The notes below the pieces were generated by a model that did no database searches, was not told where the DNA came from, and saw only the letters and a list, made by a program, of their open reading frames with translations. From NCBI GenBank assembly GCA_019054805.1, contig JAHQIY010000021.1, forward strand, positions 1,066,501-1,130,500: DNA of 64,000 nt, written 5' to 3'. Shown piece by piece: positions 18,565 to 27,730 of this stretch. The first letter of the stretch is position 1. Each line of letters begins with the position of its first letter. The DNA is from Brachionus manjavacas (lineage: Eukaryota; Rotifera; Eurotatoria; Ploima; Brachionidae). The translations under genes were made by a program, and so were the position numbers.

Positions 18565-21238
18565 CCACAACACTTTTGCTATTGTATTTTTTGCTTGTAT
18601 ACAAAATAATTGTATTAATGTGTTTAACAGCACAAACAACACTACCACGGTTTATTCTAATGCAGATTTTAACACACTAATTAACAACAACATAGTGGTG
18701 GTTTGCAATAAAAACCACTTTACCAGCCACAGCAATTTGTTAGATGTGCTAGAGCTTATACTTATGGTATACGGCAATATTAATGTTAATGCTAGCATAC
18801 CTAGTATAGCCAACTATTTTAATTTAGCTACCATACCTAATAGTAGCCAGTTGTTATATAGTATAGTGCAGTATGTATTGCACTATGTCACAGGTATGGA
18901 TATACATAATGCTAGTGTTGTATATTCGTTATGCAGTTATTTGCAAAAGCATAATTGGTTGTGGGCTAGTATAATTTTAAACTGTATAAACAAAAATAAT
19001 ATATATACAAAAGATTACTACAACGTATGGAAATACATAGATAAATACAAAGAAGACACCGAAGATAACAATAATTTTAAACACAATGCAGACGATGTAA
19101 TACCAGTTAATACTGCAGATGTATTAAACGTTTTAAAAGAAATTACTTTAAAATTTAATAGTAGCAGAGTAGAGCAACAAAACTACACAAAATTTATAGC
19201 AAATAGTTTTGCTAACTATACTGTAGATAACGCCCACATAACCAATTTTGCCATTGCCAACGCCGGCACGGGAGTAGGTAAAACTTTAGGTTATTTGGCT
19301 AATGCAATTGCTTTTGTAAATAAAAATCCTAACAAGCAGGTGGTAATTTCTACTTATTCTAAAAATTTACAAAAACAAATATATCAAAATTTACAAGAAA
19401 TTTTTAAGCATAATCCTAAGCAAATTGCCCTAGCTAAGGGTAGTAATAATTATGTTTGCTTATTAAATTATAATTATTTGCTTAATTCGTTTAACCCTAG
19501 CCATGTGGTTATGCTTACTTTACTAGCCAGAGTATTAATAGAAACACAAAGTGGCGATTTAGTAGGGGGCGAGCTTAACTCTATTGTATTTGCTGTGGTT
19601 TTGCCAGAAATTTTAAACAATATTTTAAATAAAAAAGAAGAATGCATTTACAGTAAATGTAGCCATTTTAACAACTGCCTAGTAATGAAAGCAAAGCACA
19701 ACATTAAACAGGCAAACATTGTGGTTTCTAACCATCATTTTACATTGCTAAATAATATGTTGGGGGCAAAGGTAGTAATTTGGGACGAAGCTCATCATTT
19801 ATTTGATGTGGCAGATAACTTGTTTTGCACTAGTTTTGATGCTATAAGCCTAATAAAGCTACGTTACTGGGTTTGCGGAGGCGGTAACCCTTTGGCTAAG
19901 GCAAAGTCTGCATTAAACGGCTTGGTGTTTAGAGTAAAAAATATTTTAAATAATAACGACGACGACGTACAAGAAATAAACGATTTAATTAACGCCAATG
20001 TAGAAATACTGGCTAAAATGTTTTTTAATTTTATAGATTATAATTCGTTAAACAACGTTATTAACAATAATCCGCAAAATGTGGTAGAGCAATTTTTATT
20101 TTATGTGCAAAATTTTACAGTAGCAAGTGCAGCAGATTATAACCAGTATTATAACATAGAAACCAACGCCATTAATGCAGATTTTTTAACCGAAGATTTT
20201 TTAAATATAGCCGGTAAATTATTAGAAAGCTTAATTAAAATTCAAAAAATTAGCACCAACATTTTAACCTTGCTTAACCAATGCCTTGTAATTAAAGAAA
20301 ACAAAGCCCTAGAAGAATTTATAAAAGTATTTAACAACAACATAATTGTTAATATAGATGCTTACGTATTAATTATGCACCAACTTACTAAGCCAGATAC
20401 CGCTACGTATACCTATAGATTTGTAGTGTTTAAAAACGAGCACAAAATAACCAACATTGCGTATATTAAAAATTATATAGACCCCACCCAACCATTAAGC
20501 ACCAATGTTTTTAGTAGTTTAAATGTATGTGTTTTTACATCTGCAACTATGGCAAATATACACACAACGGTAGATGTATTTGGTATTAAGCATTTAAATA
20601 AAGGTGTGTATAATTTAACTTGTATAGATATACCTTCGCCTTTTAATTACCAAGCTAATAGCAAAATTATTATAGTTAACAATACGGCAAAAGGCAATAT
20701 TGCCAGTTTAACTAATGCAATGCACAATTTGTTTAATAGTTCTAACGGCGGGGCGTTGGCAGTTTTTACATCTATAATGCGGTTAAAACAAACGTACGCT
20801 AACTTAAGTAAAATAAGTAGTTTTAACATTATGGCTCAGCATGTTAACAACAATAAATTAGTAAACTTAATACAAGAATTTAAAACCGATAACCACAGTT
20901 GCCTACTAGGCACCGACGCCACCAGAGACGGCGTAGATGTACCAGGAAACGCTTTGCGTATGGTTGTTTTAGAGCGTTTTCCGTGGAGTAGACCCGAAAT
21001 TTTAGCCACCCAACGTAAAAAACATTTTGGCAGTGCTTTTGCCGAATATAATGTTAAAATAAAGCTAAAACAAGCCTTTGGCAGATTAATTAGAACCAAT
21101 ACCGATAAAGGCGTGTTTGTATTGCTAGATAACGCTGTTCCTAGCCGATTTTTAAGCGTTTTTCCAGAAGATTGCCAAGTGCTAAAAATTAGCCTGCAAG
21201 ACGCCACCGTTGAAATAAAAAATTTTTTTAACAATTAA
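18554..21238 (+). CDS. DinG-like Fe-S DNA helicase
   Basis: An 894-residue superfamily 2 helicase of the XPD/DinG type. Walker A is GTGVGKT at about 238-244, the DEAH box is in VIWDEAHHLF, and the Fe-S cysteines lie between them (the lone C in YVCLLNY, then ECIYSKCSHFNNC). Motif VI is in KLKQAFGRLIRT. The first ~190 residues are unlike the E. coli protein; some DinG proteins have an exonuclease-type domain there, but I cannot see its catalytic acids. The ATG at 18554 is chosen over a TTG at 18548. It overlaps mlaF by 11 bases, so an Fe-S client sits at the end of the isc-mla transcript. Confidence 0.88.
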   Translation: MDNNHNTFAIVFFACIQNNCINVFNSTNNTTTVYSNADFNTLINNNIVVVCNKNHFTSHSNLLDVLELILMVYGNINVNASIPSIANYFNLATIPNSSQLLYSIVQYVLHYVTGMDIHNASVVYSLCSYLQKHNWLWASIILNCINKNNIYTKDYYNVWKYIDKYKEDTEDNNNFKHNADDVIPVNTADVLNVLKEITLKFNSSRVEQQNYTKFIANSFANYTVDNAHITNFAIANAGTGVGKTLGYLANAIAFVNKNPNKQVVISTYSKNLQKQIYQNLQEIFKHNPKQIALAKGSNNYVCLLNYNYLLNSFNPSHVVMLTLLARVLIETQSGDLVGGELNSIVFAVVLPEILNNILNKKEECIYSKCSHFNNCLVMKAKHNIKQANIVVSNHHFTLLNNMLGAKVVIWDEAHHLFDVADNLFCTSFDAISLIKLRYWVCGGGNPLAKAKSALNGLVFRVKNILNNNDDDVQEINDLINANVEILAKMFFNFIDYNSLNNVINNNPQNVVEQFLFYVQNFTVASAADYNQYYNIETNAINADFLTEDFLNIAGKLLESLIKIQKISTNILTLLNQCLVIKENKALEEFIKVFNNNIIVNIDAYVLIMHQLTKPDTATYTYRFVVFKNEHKITNIAYIKNYIDPTQPLSTNVFSSLNVCVFTSATMANIHTTVDVFGIKHLNKGVYNLTCIDIPSPFNYQANSKIIIVNNTAKGNIASLTNAMHNLFNSSNGGALAVFTSIMRLKQTYANLSKISSFNIMAQHVNNNKLVNLIQEFKTDNHSCLLGTDATRDGVDVPGNALRMVVLERFPWSRPEILATQRKKHFGSAFAEYNVKIKLKQAFGRLIRTNTDKGVFVLLDNAVPSRFLSVFPEDCQVLKISLQDATVEIKNFFNN

Positions 21239-21314
21239 CTATATTATTAAGTACATTTTACCAACTTTGTTGTATAATGTAGTATTAGTAAGCTAATTAA
21301 AAAAAAAGACGCCC

Positions 21315-22019
21315 ATGAAAAAAAAAGACTTTACCACCACCAACAGTTTAAAGCAACACGTTAAAAAAGCTAATTTAAAGCTTTCTTCACAAAAATGGTT
21401 ACAGCGTCAGCTTAATGATCCTTTTGTTATAAAAGCCAAAAAACAAGGCTATTACGCCAGAAGCGCCTACAAATTAATTGAACTTAACGAAAAATACAAA
21501 TTTTTAAAACCCAACATTAAAGTTATAGACCTAGGTGCCGCCCCTGGTAGTTGGAGCCAAGTTGTGGCAGAAAAAATATTTACTAAAAATTCGGCAGATA
21601 GCATGCTTATTAGCCTAGATTTACTACCAATTAAAGAAGTGCCCAATGCTATTATTATGCAAGGCGATTTTACCGACTTAGCCGTACAAAACAATATTTT
21701 GCAAGCTTTAAACGGCAAAGCTAACGTTATTGTTAGCGATATGGCACCTAATACTACTGGGTCTAAATCTGTGGATCATTTACGTATTATAGATTTAGTA
21801 GAACAAGCTTACTTTTTTGCCACAGAAAACCTAGAAAAAAACGGAGTTTTTATTGCTAAAGTTTTTGCAGGCGGTACTAATAATGTTTTGTTAGCTAAAA
21901 TTAAACAATCTTTTGCTAAAGTTTCGCACTTTAAACCGCAATCTAGCAGAAAAGATTCTAACGAAGTATACGTAGTTGCCATGGGCTTTAAAGGCGTTGT
22001 TAGTAATAGCTTTGTGTAA
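21315..22019 (+). CDS. rlmE: 23S rRNA 2'-O-methyltransferase RlmE (FtsJ)
   Basis: A 234-residue SAM-dependent methyltransferase that 2'-O-methylates U2552 of 23S rRNA. The SAM-binding motif is VIDLGAAPGSWSQ; the K-D-K-E tetrad is represented by the Lys in RSAYKLIE, the Asp in SDMAPN, the Lys in FIAKVFAGG and the Glu in SNEVYVV. It has a basic N-terminal extension of about 45 residues. A TATAAT-like box lies about 40 bases upstream, so it may have its own promoter. Confidence 0.95.
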   Translation: MKKKDFTTTNSLKQHVKKANLKLSSQKWLQRQLNDPFVIKAKKQGYYARSAYKLIELNEKYKFLKPNIKVIDLGAAPGSWSQVVAEKIFTKNSADSMLISLDLLPIKEVPNAIIMQGDFTDLAVQNNILQALNGKANVIVSDMAPNTTGSKSVDHLRIIDLVEQAYFFATENLEKNGVFIAKVFAGGTNNVLLAKIKQSFAKVSHFKPQSSRKDSNEVYVVAMGFKGVVSNSFV

Positions 22020-22025
22020 TTTTAT

Positions 22026-23234
22026 TTAAACTTTAAACCTAACACTAGTAGCGTAATATTTTTTACATATTTGTAATATTTGTTGTGTACTTAGGTTGTT
22101 GTTTTGTAAATACTTAACTTTAGCGTAGTTTAGCAATATACCTATATGTTGGCTATTATTAGTTAATTGTTTTATGCTGTTACCATTAAACGGATAATGT
22201 ATATTTTGTAACTGTTGTAGCTGTATAATAATATTGTTAAATTTTGTGTGGCGTATACAACTTAACAATAATGCTAATTGTATTGCCATATTAAACGAAT
22301 ATTTAACCGCCACTTTATACGCCGTATTAATATTAAAATTTTTATTGTTATGCTGTTTTATTAAATTAATTAATAGGTTTATGTGGTTAATATCTACTTT
22401 AGTGTTTACTATGTAATTTTTATGTAAATTAGTACATAGTAATGCGTATATTAAATTACTGTGGTTAATATTAAATTGTATACATAGGTTGGTTAGTGTA
22501 TTAATTAAAGCTATGCGTTTAGGGTTGTAATTAATTAAATTACGCAATACGTTGGTTTGGTGCATTAGGGTAAATGTATTTTGTAAATTTTTGGTGTTTT
22601 GTAGCATTTTTGTAAGTTCGGTACTGGTTCTGTGTACCGATAAACCGTCAACTAAACTTGCTGTACTTTGCAACGTTTTTAGCAGACTAGGGCTTGGGGC
22701 AGATTTACCAAACTGGTTGTAGAATCTAAAATAACGCAGTATTCTAAGGTTATCTTCGGTAATACGTTTATACGCATTGCCTATAAACTGTACTTTGTGG
22801 TTTTTAAGATGATTTATGCCGTTAAAATAATCGGTTATTTCGCCTGTAAATGGGTTTAGGTATAAAGCGTTAAAAGTAAAGTCTCGGCGGGTAGAGTCTT
22901 TTTTAAAGCTGGTGGTGTATTGCACTTTGGTGTGGCGTCCGTTGGGGTTTATGTCTGCTCTAAGGGTGGTAATTTCGTAAGCAGTGTGGTTTATAATTGC
23001 CGTAATTGTACCAAATTGCATGCCGGTATTTATAACTTTTATTCCTTGCTTTTGTAAATTTTGTGCATTTTGTTGAGGCGTATAGGTAGATGCAATGTCT
23101 ATATCTGTAACTGGTAAATTTGCCAGTAAATTACGGCAACATCCACCAACAAACATAAACTTATGATTGCCGTAACTTAAAACTTTAATTAAATGTTGTA
23201 TTTTTTGTTGGCTAATAAACTGTTTAATAGACAT
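22026..23234 (-). CDS. CCA-adding enzyme / poly(A) polymerase family protein
   Basis: A 402-residue class II nucleotidyltransferase. The N-terminal catalytic core has GGCCRNLL (GGxxRD-type motif at 30-37) and the metal-binding DxD at Asp44/Asp46 (TDIDIAS), then RDFTFNAL and the RNA-binding TEDNLRILRYFRFYNQFG motif. Alphaproteobacteria usually have one such enzyme, which repairs tRNA 3'-CCA ends; poly(A) polymerase activity is the alternative. The tRNA genes in this window encode CCA. The gene is convergent with rlmE (6 bases between ends) and divergent from mlaC. Confidence 0.9.
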   Translation of the reverse strand: MSIKQFISQQKIQHLIKVLSYGNHKFMFVGGCCRNLLANLPVTDIDIASTYTPQQNAQNLQKQGIKVINTGMQFGTITAIINHTAYEITTLRADINPNGRHTKVQYTTSFKKDSTRRDFTFNALYLNPFTGEITDYFNGINHLKNHKVQFIGNAYKRITEDNLRILRYFRFYNQFGKSAPSPSLLKTLQSTASLVDGLSVHRTSTELTKMLQNTKNLQNTFTLMHQTNVLRNLINYNPKRIALINTLTNLCIQFNINHSNLIYALLCTNLHKNYIVNTKVDINHINLLINLIKQHNNKNFNINTAYKVAVKYSFNMAIQLALLLSCIRHTKFNNIIIQLQQLQNIHYPFNGNSIKQLTNNSQHIGILLNYAKVKYLQNNNLSTQQILQICKKYYATSVRFKV

Positions 23235-23334
23235 TGCTAAATAGCTATATTGTTTTATATATACTTGTATAGTATAATATATTTATTGTGTAAAAACACT
23301 ATTAAAATAACTTTATTAACAAAAGCTTGGTAAT

Positions 23335-23946
23335 ATGAAAAAAATAATAAAAGGTTTAATAGCCCTAAGTATAATTTTTAGTTGTACTTGGGCAGATAAT
23401 ACAGACTACAAAGAAATTTTTAAAAATAATATTAACACTGTAATAACGCAGTTAAATAGTTTATCTACCGTAGAAGAAAGGCAACAGTATTTAAATAAAC
23501 AGATTCCTAATTTATTTTCTTTTAAGTATATAGCGTTGTGGTCTTTGGGTAGTTATGTGCGTAAGGTTAACAAAGCAGAACTTAACGATTATATAAATGT
23601 GGTTTCTGATTATATGTTAAATTACTATGGTAGCTTGCTGGTTACTTATTATAAAGATTTTGATTTTACGTTTTTAGGCGGCCAAGATTTAGGCAGAGGC
23701 GATTATTTAGTTTTTACCAAAGTAGTGCATAAAGATTACGCTAAAGACAAAAGCAAGCCGGTTATTGAAGTTAACTGGAAAATGAAATACAATAAAGCCG
23801 ATGAAAAATATTATATAGTAGATGTTATAGTTAATACCATAAGCTTGCTAAACGCACAACGTAGCGAATTTGAAGGCATTTTAAACGCCAACAACGGCGA
23901 TATTAACGTATTAAAACAAGCTATACAAAGCAAAACGCTTAAGTAG
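23335..23946 (+). CDS. mlaC: Periplasmic phospholipid-binding protein MlaC
   Basis: A 203-residue protein of the Ttg2D/MlaC family, which ferries phospholipid across the periplasm to the MlaFEDB complex. It has a signal peptide (MKKIIKGLIALSIIFSCTWA). Family features are the helix-rich N-terminal half (SLGSYVRKVNKAELNDYINV) and the C-terminal YYIVDVIVNTISLLNAQRSEF pattern. It has its own terminator and is not next to mlaE/mlaF, 5 kb upstream. Confidence 0.9.
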   Translation: MKKIIKGLIALSIIFSCTWADNTDYKEIFKNNINTVITQLNSLSTVEERQQYLNKQIPNLFSFKYIALWSLGSYVRKVNKAELNDYINVVSDYMLNYYGSLLVTYYKDFDFTFLGGQDLGRGDYLVFTKVVHKDYAKDKSKPVIEVNWKMKYNKADEKYYIVDVIVNTISLLNAQRSEFEGILNANNGDINVLKQAIQSKTLK

Positions 23947-23974
23947 TTTGTATTTTTAAAAATATACTAATTGT

Positions 23975-24013
23975 AAGCATACTAAGTATTTATTATTTAG
24001 TGTGCTTTTTTTT
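23975..24013 (+). terminator. Intrinsic terminator after mlaC
   Basis: An imperfect 10-bp stem (AAGCATACTA paired with TAGTGTGCTT) with an A/T loop is followed by a run of nine Ts. Confidence 0.75.
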
Positions 24014-24190
24014 TATGTAGTTAGTTAAGTATAACTTGGTTGGTATTTGCGGTTGACATTTGTTTTTGATATTGGCCAATATTAATTACAGTATATTGCT
24101 ATGGTAGTAAGTTATTGTGCATAGTTATAATTACATTAACCCCAAGCTTTTAAAATTATATCCTTTAAAAGCAAAGCCTTTAAAATCCAA

Positions 24191-24246
24191 AAAAGCAACT
24201 GAAACAGGCTGGGTTGGAGGGAGGGAGTGCCTATTTAGTTGCTTTT
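24191..24246 (+). ncRNA. Candidate structured RNA with G-rich loop
   Basis: Perfect 10-bp inverted arms (AAAAGCAACT at 24191-24200, AGTTGCTTTT at 24237-24246) enclose a 36-base loop with an inner AGGC/GCCT pair and a purine tract GGGTTGGAGGGAGGGAG. This is the most G-rich short run noticed in the window and fits a G-quadruplex-like pattern (runs of 3, 2, 3, 3). I cannot match it to a known RNA family, and the strand is a guess. Confidence 0.4.
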
Positions 24247-24306
24247 AAGGTAACTACTAAGAGTTACAATTAGTTATTGCGGTTTAGCTACTTACCGCTT
24301 ATTTTA

Positions 24307-24900
24307 TTACGGTTGGTATACATTTGTATAACCTGTTTTACGCTCTATAGATAAATCAAATAAATTGTTTTGTCTGTAAGTGTGCGAATATAAATAACCG
24401 CCTTTAAGTTTTCTGTAACTAGAAGATAACGGCCTAGTTGCCCTTGGGTTAGACTCTGCTATTACAACTTTTTTAGTAAAACCTAAGTTTTGTTCAAGTG
24501 TATTATAGTCTACCTGTAGCATTTCTGATAGTAATTGTATAAAAGATTTATACTCGGTAACTTTGCTTTCGTGCAAGCTAAGCTGTATGTATTCTATTAC
24601 GTTGTTTTCATCAAAACGCATAACTAAGCCGTAATATCCTGTGGATATTCTTATGGTTTTAGCTATGGCGTAGTCTCTTTCTAAAAACTTTTTATCTATT
24701 TCTTTTAATTCGGTAACTACAAATCTTTTTGGCAAGTTAATTTTTGCTTCTGCTTGCTTTAAAGAGTAATTAAAAAAATCTATAAAATTAGAATTATACA
24801 CAAAAGGGGTAATTTCTTTGCTAAATTCTTTTGCATTAACTAAGTTTAATGTGTTAAATAAAACACTAATTAATATAATTATTTTAAATATTTTTTTCAT
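24307..24900 (-). CDS. Secreted protein of unknown function
   Basis: A 197-residue protein with a signal peptide (MKKIFKIIILISVLFNTLNLVNA, cleavage after residue 23). The mature part is mixed helix and strand with no recognised motif; the C-terminal third is basic and Tyr/Ser/Arg rich (SSSYRKLKGGYLYSHTYRQ). It is the second gene of a minus-strand pair with the lipoprotein at 24958-25674, 57 bases apart. I do not recognise the family. Confidence 0.7.
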   Translation of the reverse strand: MKKIFKIIILISVLFNTLNLVNAKEFSKEITPFVYNSNFIDFFNYSLKQAEAKINLPKRFVVTELKEIDKKFLERDYAIAKTIRISTGYYGLVMRFDENNVIEYIQLSLHESKVTEYKSFIQLLSEMLQVDYNTLEQNLGFTKKVVIAESNPRATRPLSSSYRKLKGGYLYSHTYRQNNLFDLSIERKTGYTNVYQP

Positions 24901-24957
24901 ATTCTCTTCTATTAATTTTTATTTTGTTAAAATTATTTTGTTTTAATAATAACATTA

Positions 24958-25674
24958 TTATTTTATTTTATAATAATTTAAATTATAATGCAAGGCTAAA
25001 TTTATAATATTTTGTTGCATGCTTAAATAATCTAGTATTAATTGCCTTGGCAGTAAATTGCTTAAGTCGGCAAAAGATATTAAGCTAACTTGTTTATCGG
25101 CGTTTTCGTTTACGGTAAAAGTGCCTATAGCTTGTAAAATAGTTGGCTCTAAATAAGTGTTAGTAGGGGCTTTTACGTTAAATATTGCTATTTGCGTAGG
25201 TAAATTTACTGTTACTTTTAGTTTATCTGGCAAAAATAATTCTTGTAAAACGTCTGTGCTGTTTTCGTACAGGTTATCGTATTCGTTAATGCCGTAAAAT
25301 GGAGCATTATTGTTTAAATTATAATTGTGTATTAACGATATACTGCCTTGGCGGTTAGTAGTAGAAGCAATTACGGCGTTTTTATTAGGCACGTTGCGTA
25401 TAATTTCTACAATATTGTTTTGCAGTATGCAATAATTAGAAACTGGCGAATAGTAAATTGCATTAGGTACTAATAAAGACCTATGATTATACAAAATAAC
25501 GCAATTTTGCAGTTTGTATTCTTTTATAAAACTTTGATATTCTGGATTTTGAAAAAAACGTTGCTCTTGCAAGCGAATGGTTTTTATAAGTTTGTTAGAT
25601 TGTATGTAATTTTTTACAGAACAAGAAGATAATAAAACAATTAAAACCAATAAAATGTATTTTTTTATTATCAT
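24958..25674 (-). CDS. Lipoprotein of unknown function
   Basis: A 238-residue protein with a lipoprotein signal peptide (MIIKKYILLVLIVLLSSC; lipidated Cys at residue 18). No domain is recognised. The mature protein has a few strand-like segments and ends in a Tyr/Asn-rich tail. It lies directly downstream of tRNA-Lys on the same strand, so the tRNA and gene could share a transcript. Confidence 0.7.
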   Translation of the reverse strand: MIIKKYILLVLIVLLSSCSVKNYIQSNKLIKTIRLQEQRFFQNPEYQSFIKEYKLQNCVILYNHRSLLVPNAIYYSPVSNYCILQNNIVEIIRNVPNKNAVIASTTNRQGSISLIHNYNLNNNAPFYGINEYDNLYENSTDVLQELFLPDKLKVTVNLPTQIAIFNVKAPTNTYLEPTILQAIGTFTVNENADKQVSLISFADLSNLLPRQLILDYLSMQQNIINLALHYNLNYYKIK

Positions 25675-25710
25675 TTATTTTTATTTTATTTACATACAGT
25701 TTTTAATAAG

Positions 25711-25786
25711 TGGTGGGTACAGATGGATTCGAACCATCGACCCTTTGATTAAAAGTCAAATGCTCTACCGACTGAGCTATGTACCC
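25711..25786 (-). tRNA. tRNA-Lys(UUU)
   Basis: On the minus strand a 76-base cloverleaf begins GGGTACATAGCTCAG and carries anticodon TTT in the loop CTTTTAA. The T arm has GGTTCGAATCC, the acceptor stem closes with GTACCC, the discriminator is A, and the 3' CCA is encoded. Confidence 0.96.
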
Positions 25787-25878
25787 GCTTATTTTTATAA
25801 CGCTTTATCTTCGCTACTTTTTTATAATACTACAGTTTTAAAAATATTGCAATATTATTTTACAATATTTTTTGTTTT

Positions 25879-26049
25879 TTATTTATCTTCTTTGTTTTCT
25901 GCGGTTTTTTCGTCGTCGTTTAGTTCTTTTTTAAAAGATTTTAAACCTTTTGCAACGTCTGTCATAACGCTAGAAATTTTATTTCTGCCAAACAAAACTA
26001 TTATTACTAAAATTACTATTATCCAGTGCCATACGCTAAAGCTACCCAT
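25879..26049 (-). CDS. tatA: Sec-independent translocase subunit TatA
   Basis: A 56-residue ORF on the minus strand. It starts [20 protein letters not shown], one N-terminal membrane helix, followed by the FG hinge, an amphipathic helix ([19 protein letters not shown]) and an acidic tail, the exact plan of TatA. TatA forms the pore-like component of the twin-arginine export system for folded proteins. It lies between tRNA-Lys and the end of the Mrp operon; tatB and tatC are not in the window. Confidence 0.9.
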   Translation of the reverse strand: MGSFSVWHWIIVILVIIVLFGRNKISSVMTDVAKGLKSFKKELNDDEKTAENKEDK

Positions 26050-26078
26050 TTTGTAAATCCGTTTTTATTAATATTTAT

Positions 26079-27716
26079 TTACAGTAAAACTATTACCACA
26101 TAAACCACAGCTAATACAACCATTGCCAACAACGTTTGTTTGCCACTGTAATTATTTATACTTAAAGCTTTATAATTGGCGTTGCTTATTTTAGACTTTG
26201 CTATTAAGCTTGGTTTATAAATATTTACTTTTGTAGTAGTGTTTAAAACTTGTAACACGCTTAATTTTACTGCACTTACTAGTAAATATAGTATATTTGG
26301 CAATGCATTGCTATAGTTTTTAGTAATAGCATAAAACACTGTGTACAATGCAACCGCTGTAATTATGTTTTCTAACATATAAACGCTGGCTTGTTTTACA
26401 TTTACTGCAAATAAACCACCTATACCGTAGGCCAATAGTAAAGCAAACACTAGCACATATGCCACCACTTGCATTATAAAACCATAATTATAGGTAATGT
26501 TTTTATTAATTTGCTTAGTGTAGTTAATTGCTTTATGCATTAGTGGAAAAGCCAATATAGAGCCAGACATAGCCCCTAAAGCCACAAATAGGTATTCTAT
26601 ATAATGTGCAACGTGGTGTAGCTGTATGTGTAGCCAATATTTTGCCACGTAACCACCTAAGCCTATAAAACTTAAGTTTTCTAGGGCAAAAAGTGTAATT
26701 ATTATTCCGTTAAGGCTAAAAATATTAATTTTTTTATAAATTGTGTCTAAACTTGTGGCGTTATGTTTGTATTGTAAATTATGCAACACAAAAAACATAG
26801 GCAGTTTAAACAATGTGGCAATTAATAGATAACTTAACGCTATAGCATTGCTAGTAAAACCCAATATAAACACGGTTAGCCCTAGGCTATGCATTACGTT
26901 GTAGGCTAGGCGTTTGCGTAGGTTGGCTTCAAACAAAGCTAGTATAAAAGCGTATGTGGTAATTATTGCACCAAAAATTGCTAGTATAGGCGTATTGGCA
27001 AACAAGCTATATAACACAAATACGGCAGATTTAGTAGTGTAAATTGCTAAAAAAATTGCAGAATAACTAGAACTTTGGCTGTATCCATTAACCAACCACG
27101 CACTTAACGGCGGTAAAGCTAAGTTTATTAACAATGCAAACAATAGGCAATAACTAGCAAAGTTGCTTAAATTAATACTGGTTATGCTAAAAGTAAAGTA
27201 TAAATTACTGTAGTTTATTGTGCCTATTAAAAATAGTACTCCGCTTAGGGCGTGCACTATAAAATAGTTTATGGCTACGCTTTTTTTTACCACACTGTTA
27301 GAAAAAGCTATAATTAAGGCACCTAATACTGCAAGAATCTCCCAGTATAGTAAAACAAAAAATAAATTTTTATTGTAAATTATTCCTAAACTGGTAGCAA
27401 AGTAGGTAAAAATTATACCAATTTCGGTAATGTTAGTGTTTTTTACCGAAGCTAAAAATACAAACCCTATAATAAACAATGCACTAAAAAATATTAAAAA
27501 ATTAAATTTAATATTGGTAAAATCTGCAAACAATGCAAAAACATTGCTATTAATGGTTTCATTTTGCGTATAACTTTGTGCCATATAAAATAAATTTAAA
27601 AATACTACTACAAATATAAAGCAAAACATTATACTGCGTTTAAATAATGAGTTATTGTTAAAAAATATTAACAATAAACTTATAATTAGTAAAAATATAA
27701 TTATGGTGTTTATCAT
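26079..27716 (-). CDS. Mrp-type antiporter large subunit (third NuoL/M/N-like protein)
   Basis: A 545-residue polytopic membrane protein of the proton-translocating antiporter-like family (MrpA/MrpD, NuoL/M/N). About 14 hydrophobic helices are visible; the conserved ion-path region is FVLLYWEILAVLGALIIAF with a membrane Glu, and a later membrane Lys occurs in AIYTTKSAVFVLYS. It is the last gene of the operon, 15 bases after the preceding subunit. It is the most divergent of the three large subunits. The extra D-like subunits probably do the job of the missing full-length MrpA, as in other rickettsial Mnh operons; that assignment is inferred. Confidence 0.85.
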   Translation of the reverse strand: MINTIIIFLLIISLLLIFFNNNSLFKRSIMFCFIFVVVFLNLFYMAQSYTQNETINSNVFALFADFTNIKFNFLIFFSALFIIGFVFLASVKNTNITEIGIIFTYFATSLGIIYNKNLFFVLLYWEILAVLGALIIAFSNSVVKKSVAINYFIVHALSGVLFLIGTINYSNLYFTFSITSINLSNFASYCLLFALLINLALPPLSAWLVNGYSQSSSYSAIFLAIYTTKSAVFVLYSLFANTPILAIFGAIITTYAFILALFEANLRKRLAYNVMHSLGLTVFILGFTSNAIALSYLLIATLFKLPMFFVLHNLQYKHNATSLDTIYKKINIFSLNGIIITLFALENLSFIGLGGYVAKYWLHIQLHHVAHYIEYLFVALGAMSGSILAFPLMHKAINYTKQINKNITYNYGFIMQVVAYVLVFALLLAYGIGGLFAVNVKQASVYMLENIITAVALYTVFYAITKNYSNALPNILYLLVSAVKLSVLQVLNTTTKVNIYKPSLIAKSKISNANYKALSINNYSGKQTLLAMVVLAVVYVVIVLL

Positions 27717-27730
27717 TTTAAATTACCTAT

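Larger units (their letters stand above)
23947..24306. other. Gene-poor intergenic stretch downstream of mlaC
   Basis: This 360-base stretch lacks protein genes. It holds the mlaC terminator, a lone TTGACA promoter-like hexamer at 24053-24058 without a convincing -10 box, and the structured G-rich element at 24191-24246 described separately. Confidence 0.65.

Noticed and set aside
24180-24250. SRP RNA, RNase P RNA or tmRNA at the G-rich hairpin
   Set aside because: The conserved cores (GGAAGG-AGCA loop, GAGGAAAGTC, tRNA-like ends with a tag frame) are not visible; kept only as an unassigned candidate.
25655-26056. 133-codon plus-strand ORF from the lipoprotein start through tRNA-Lys
   Set aside because: It reads across the tRNA gene and is antisense to tatA; residue content is not protein-like and there is no ribosome site.
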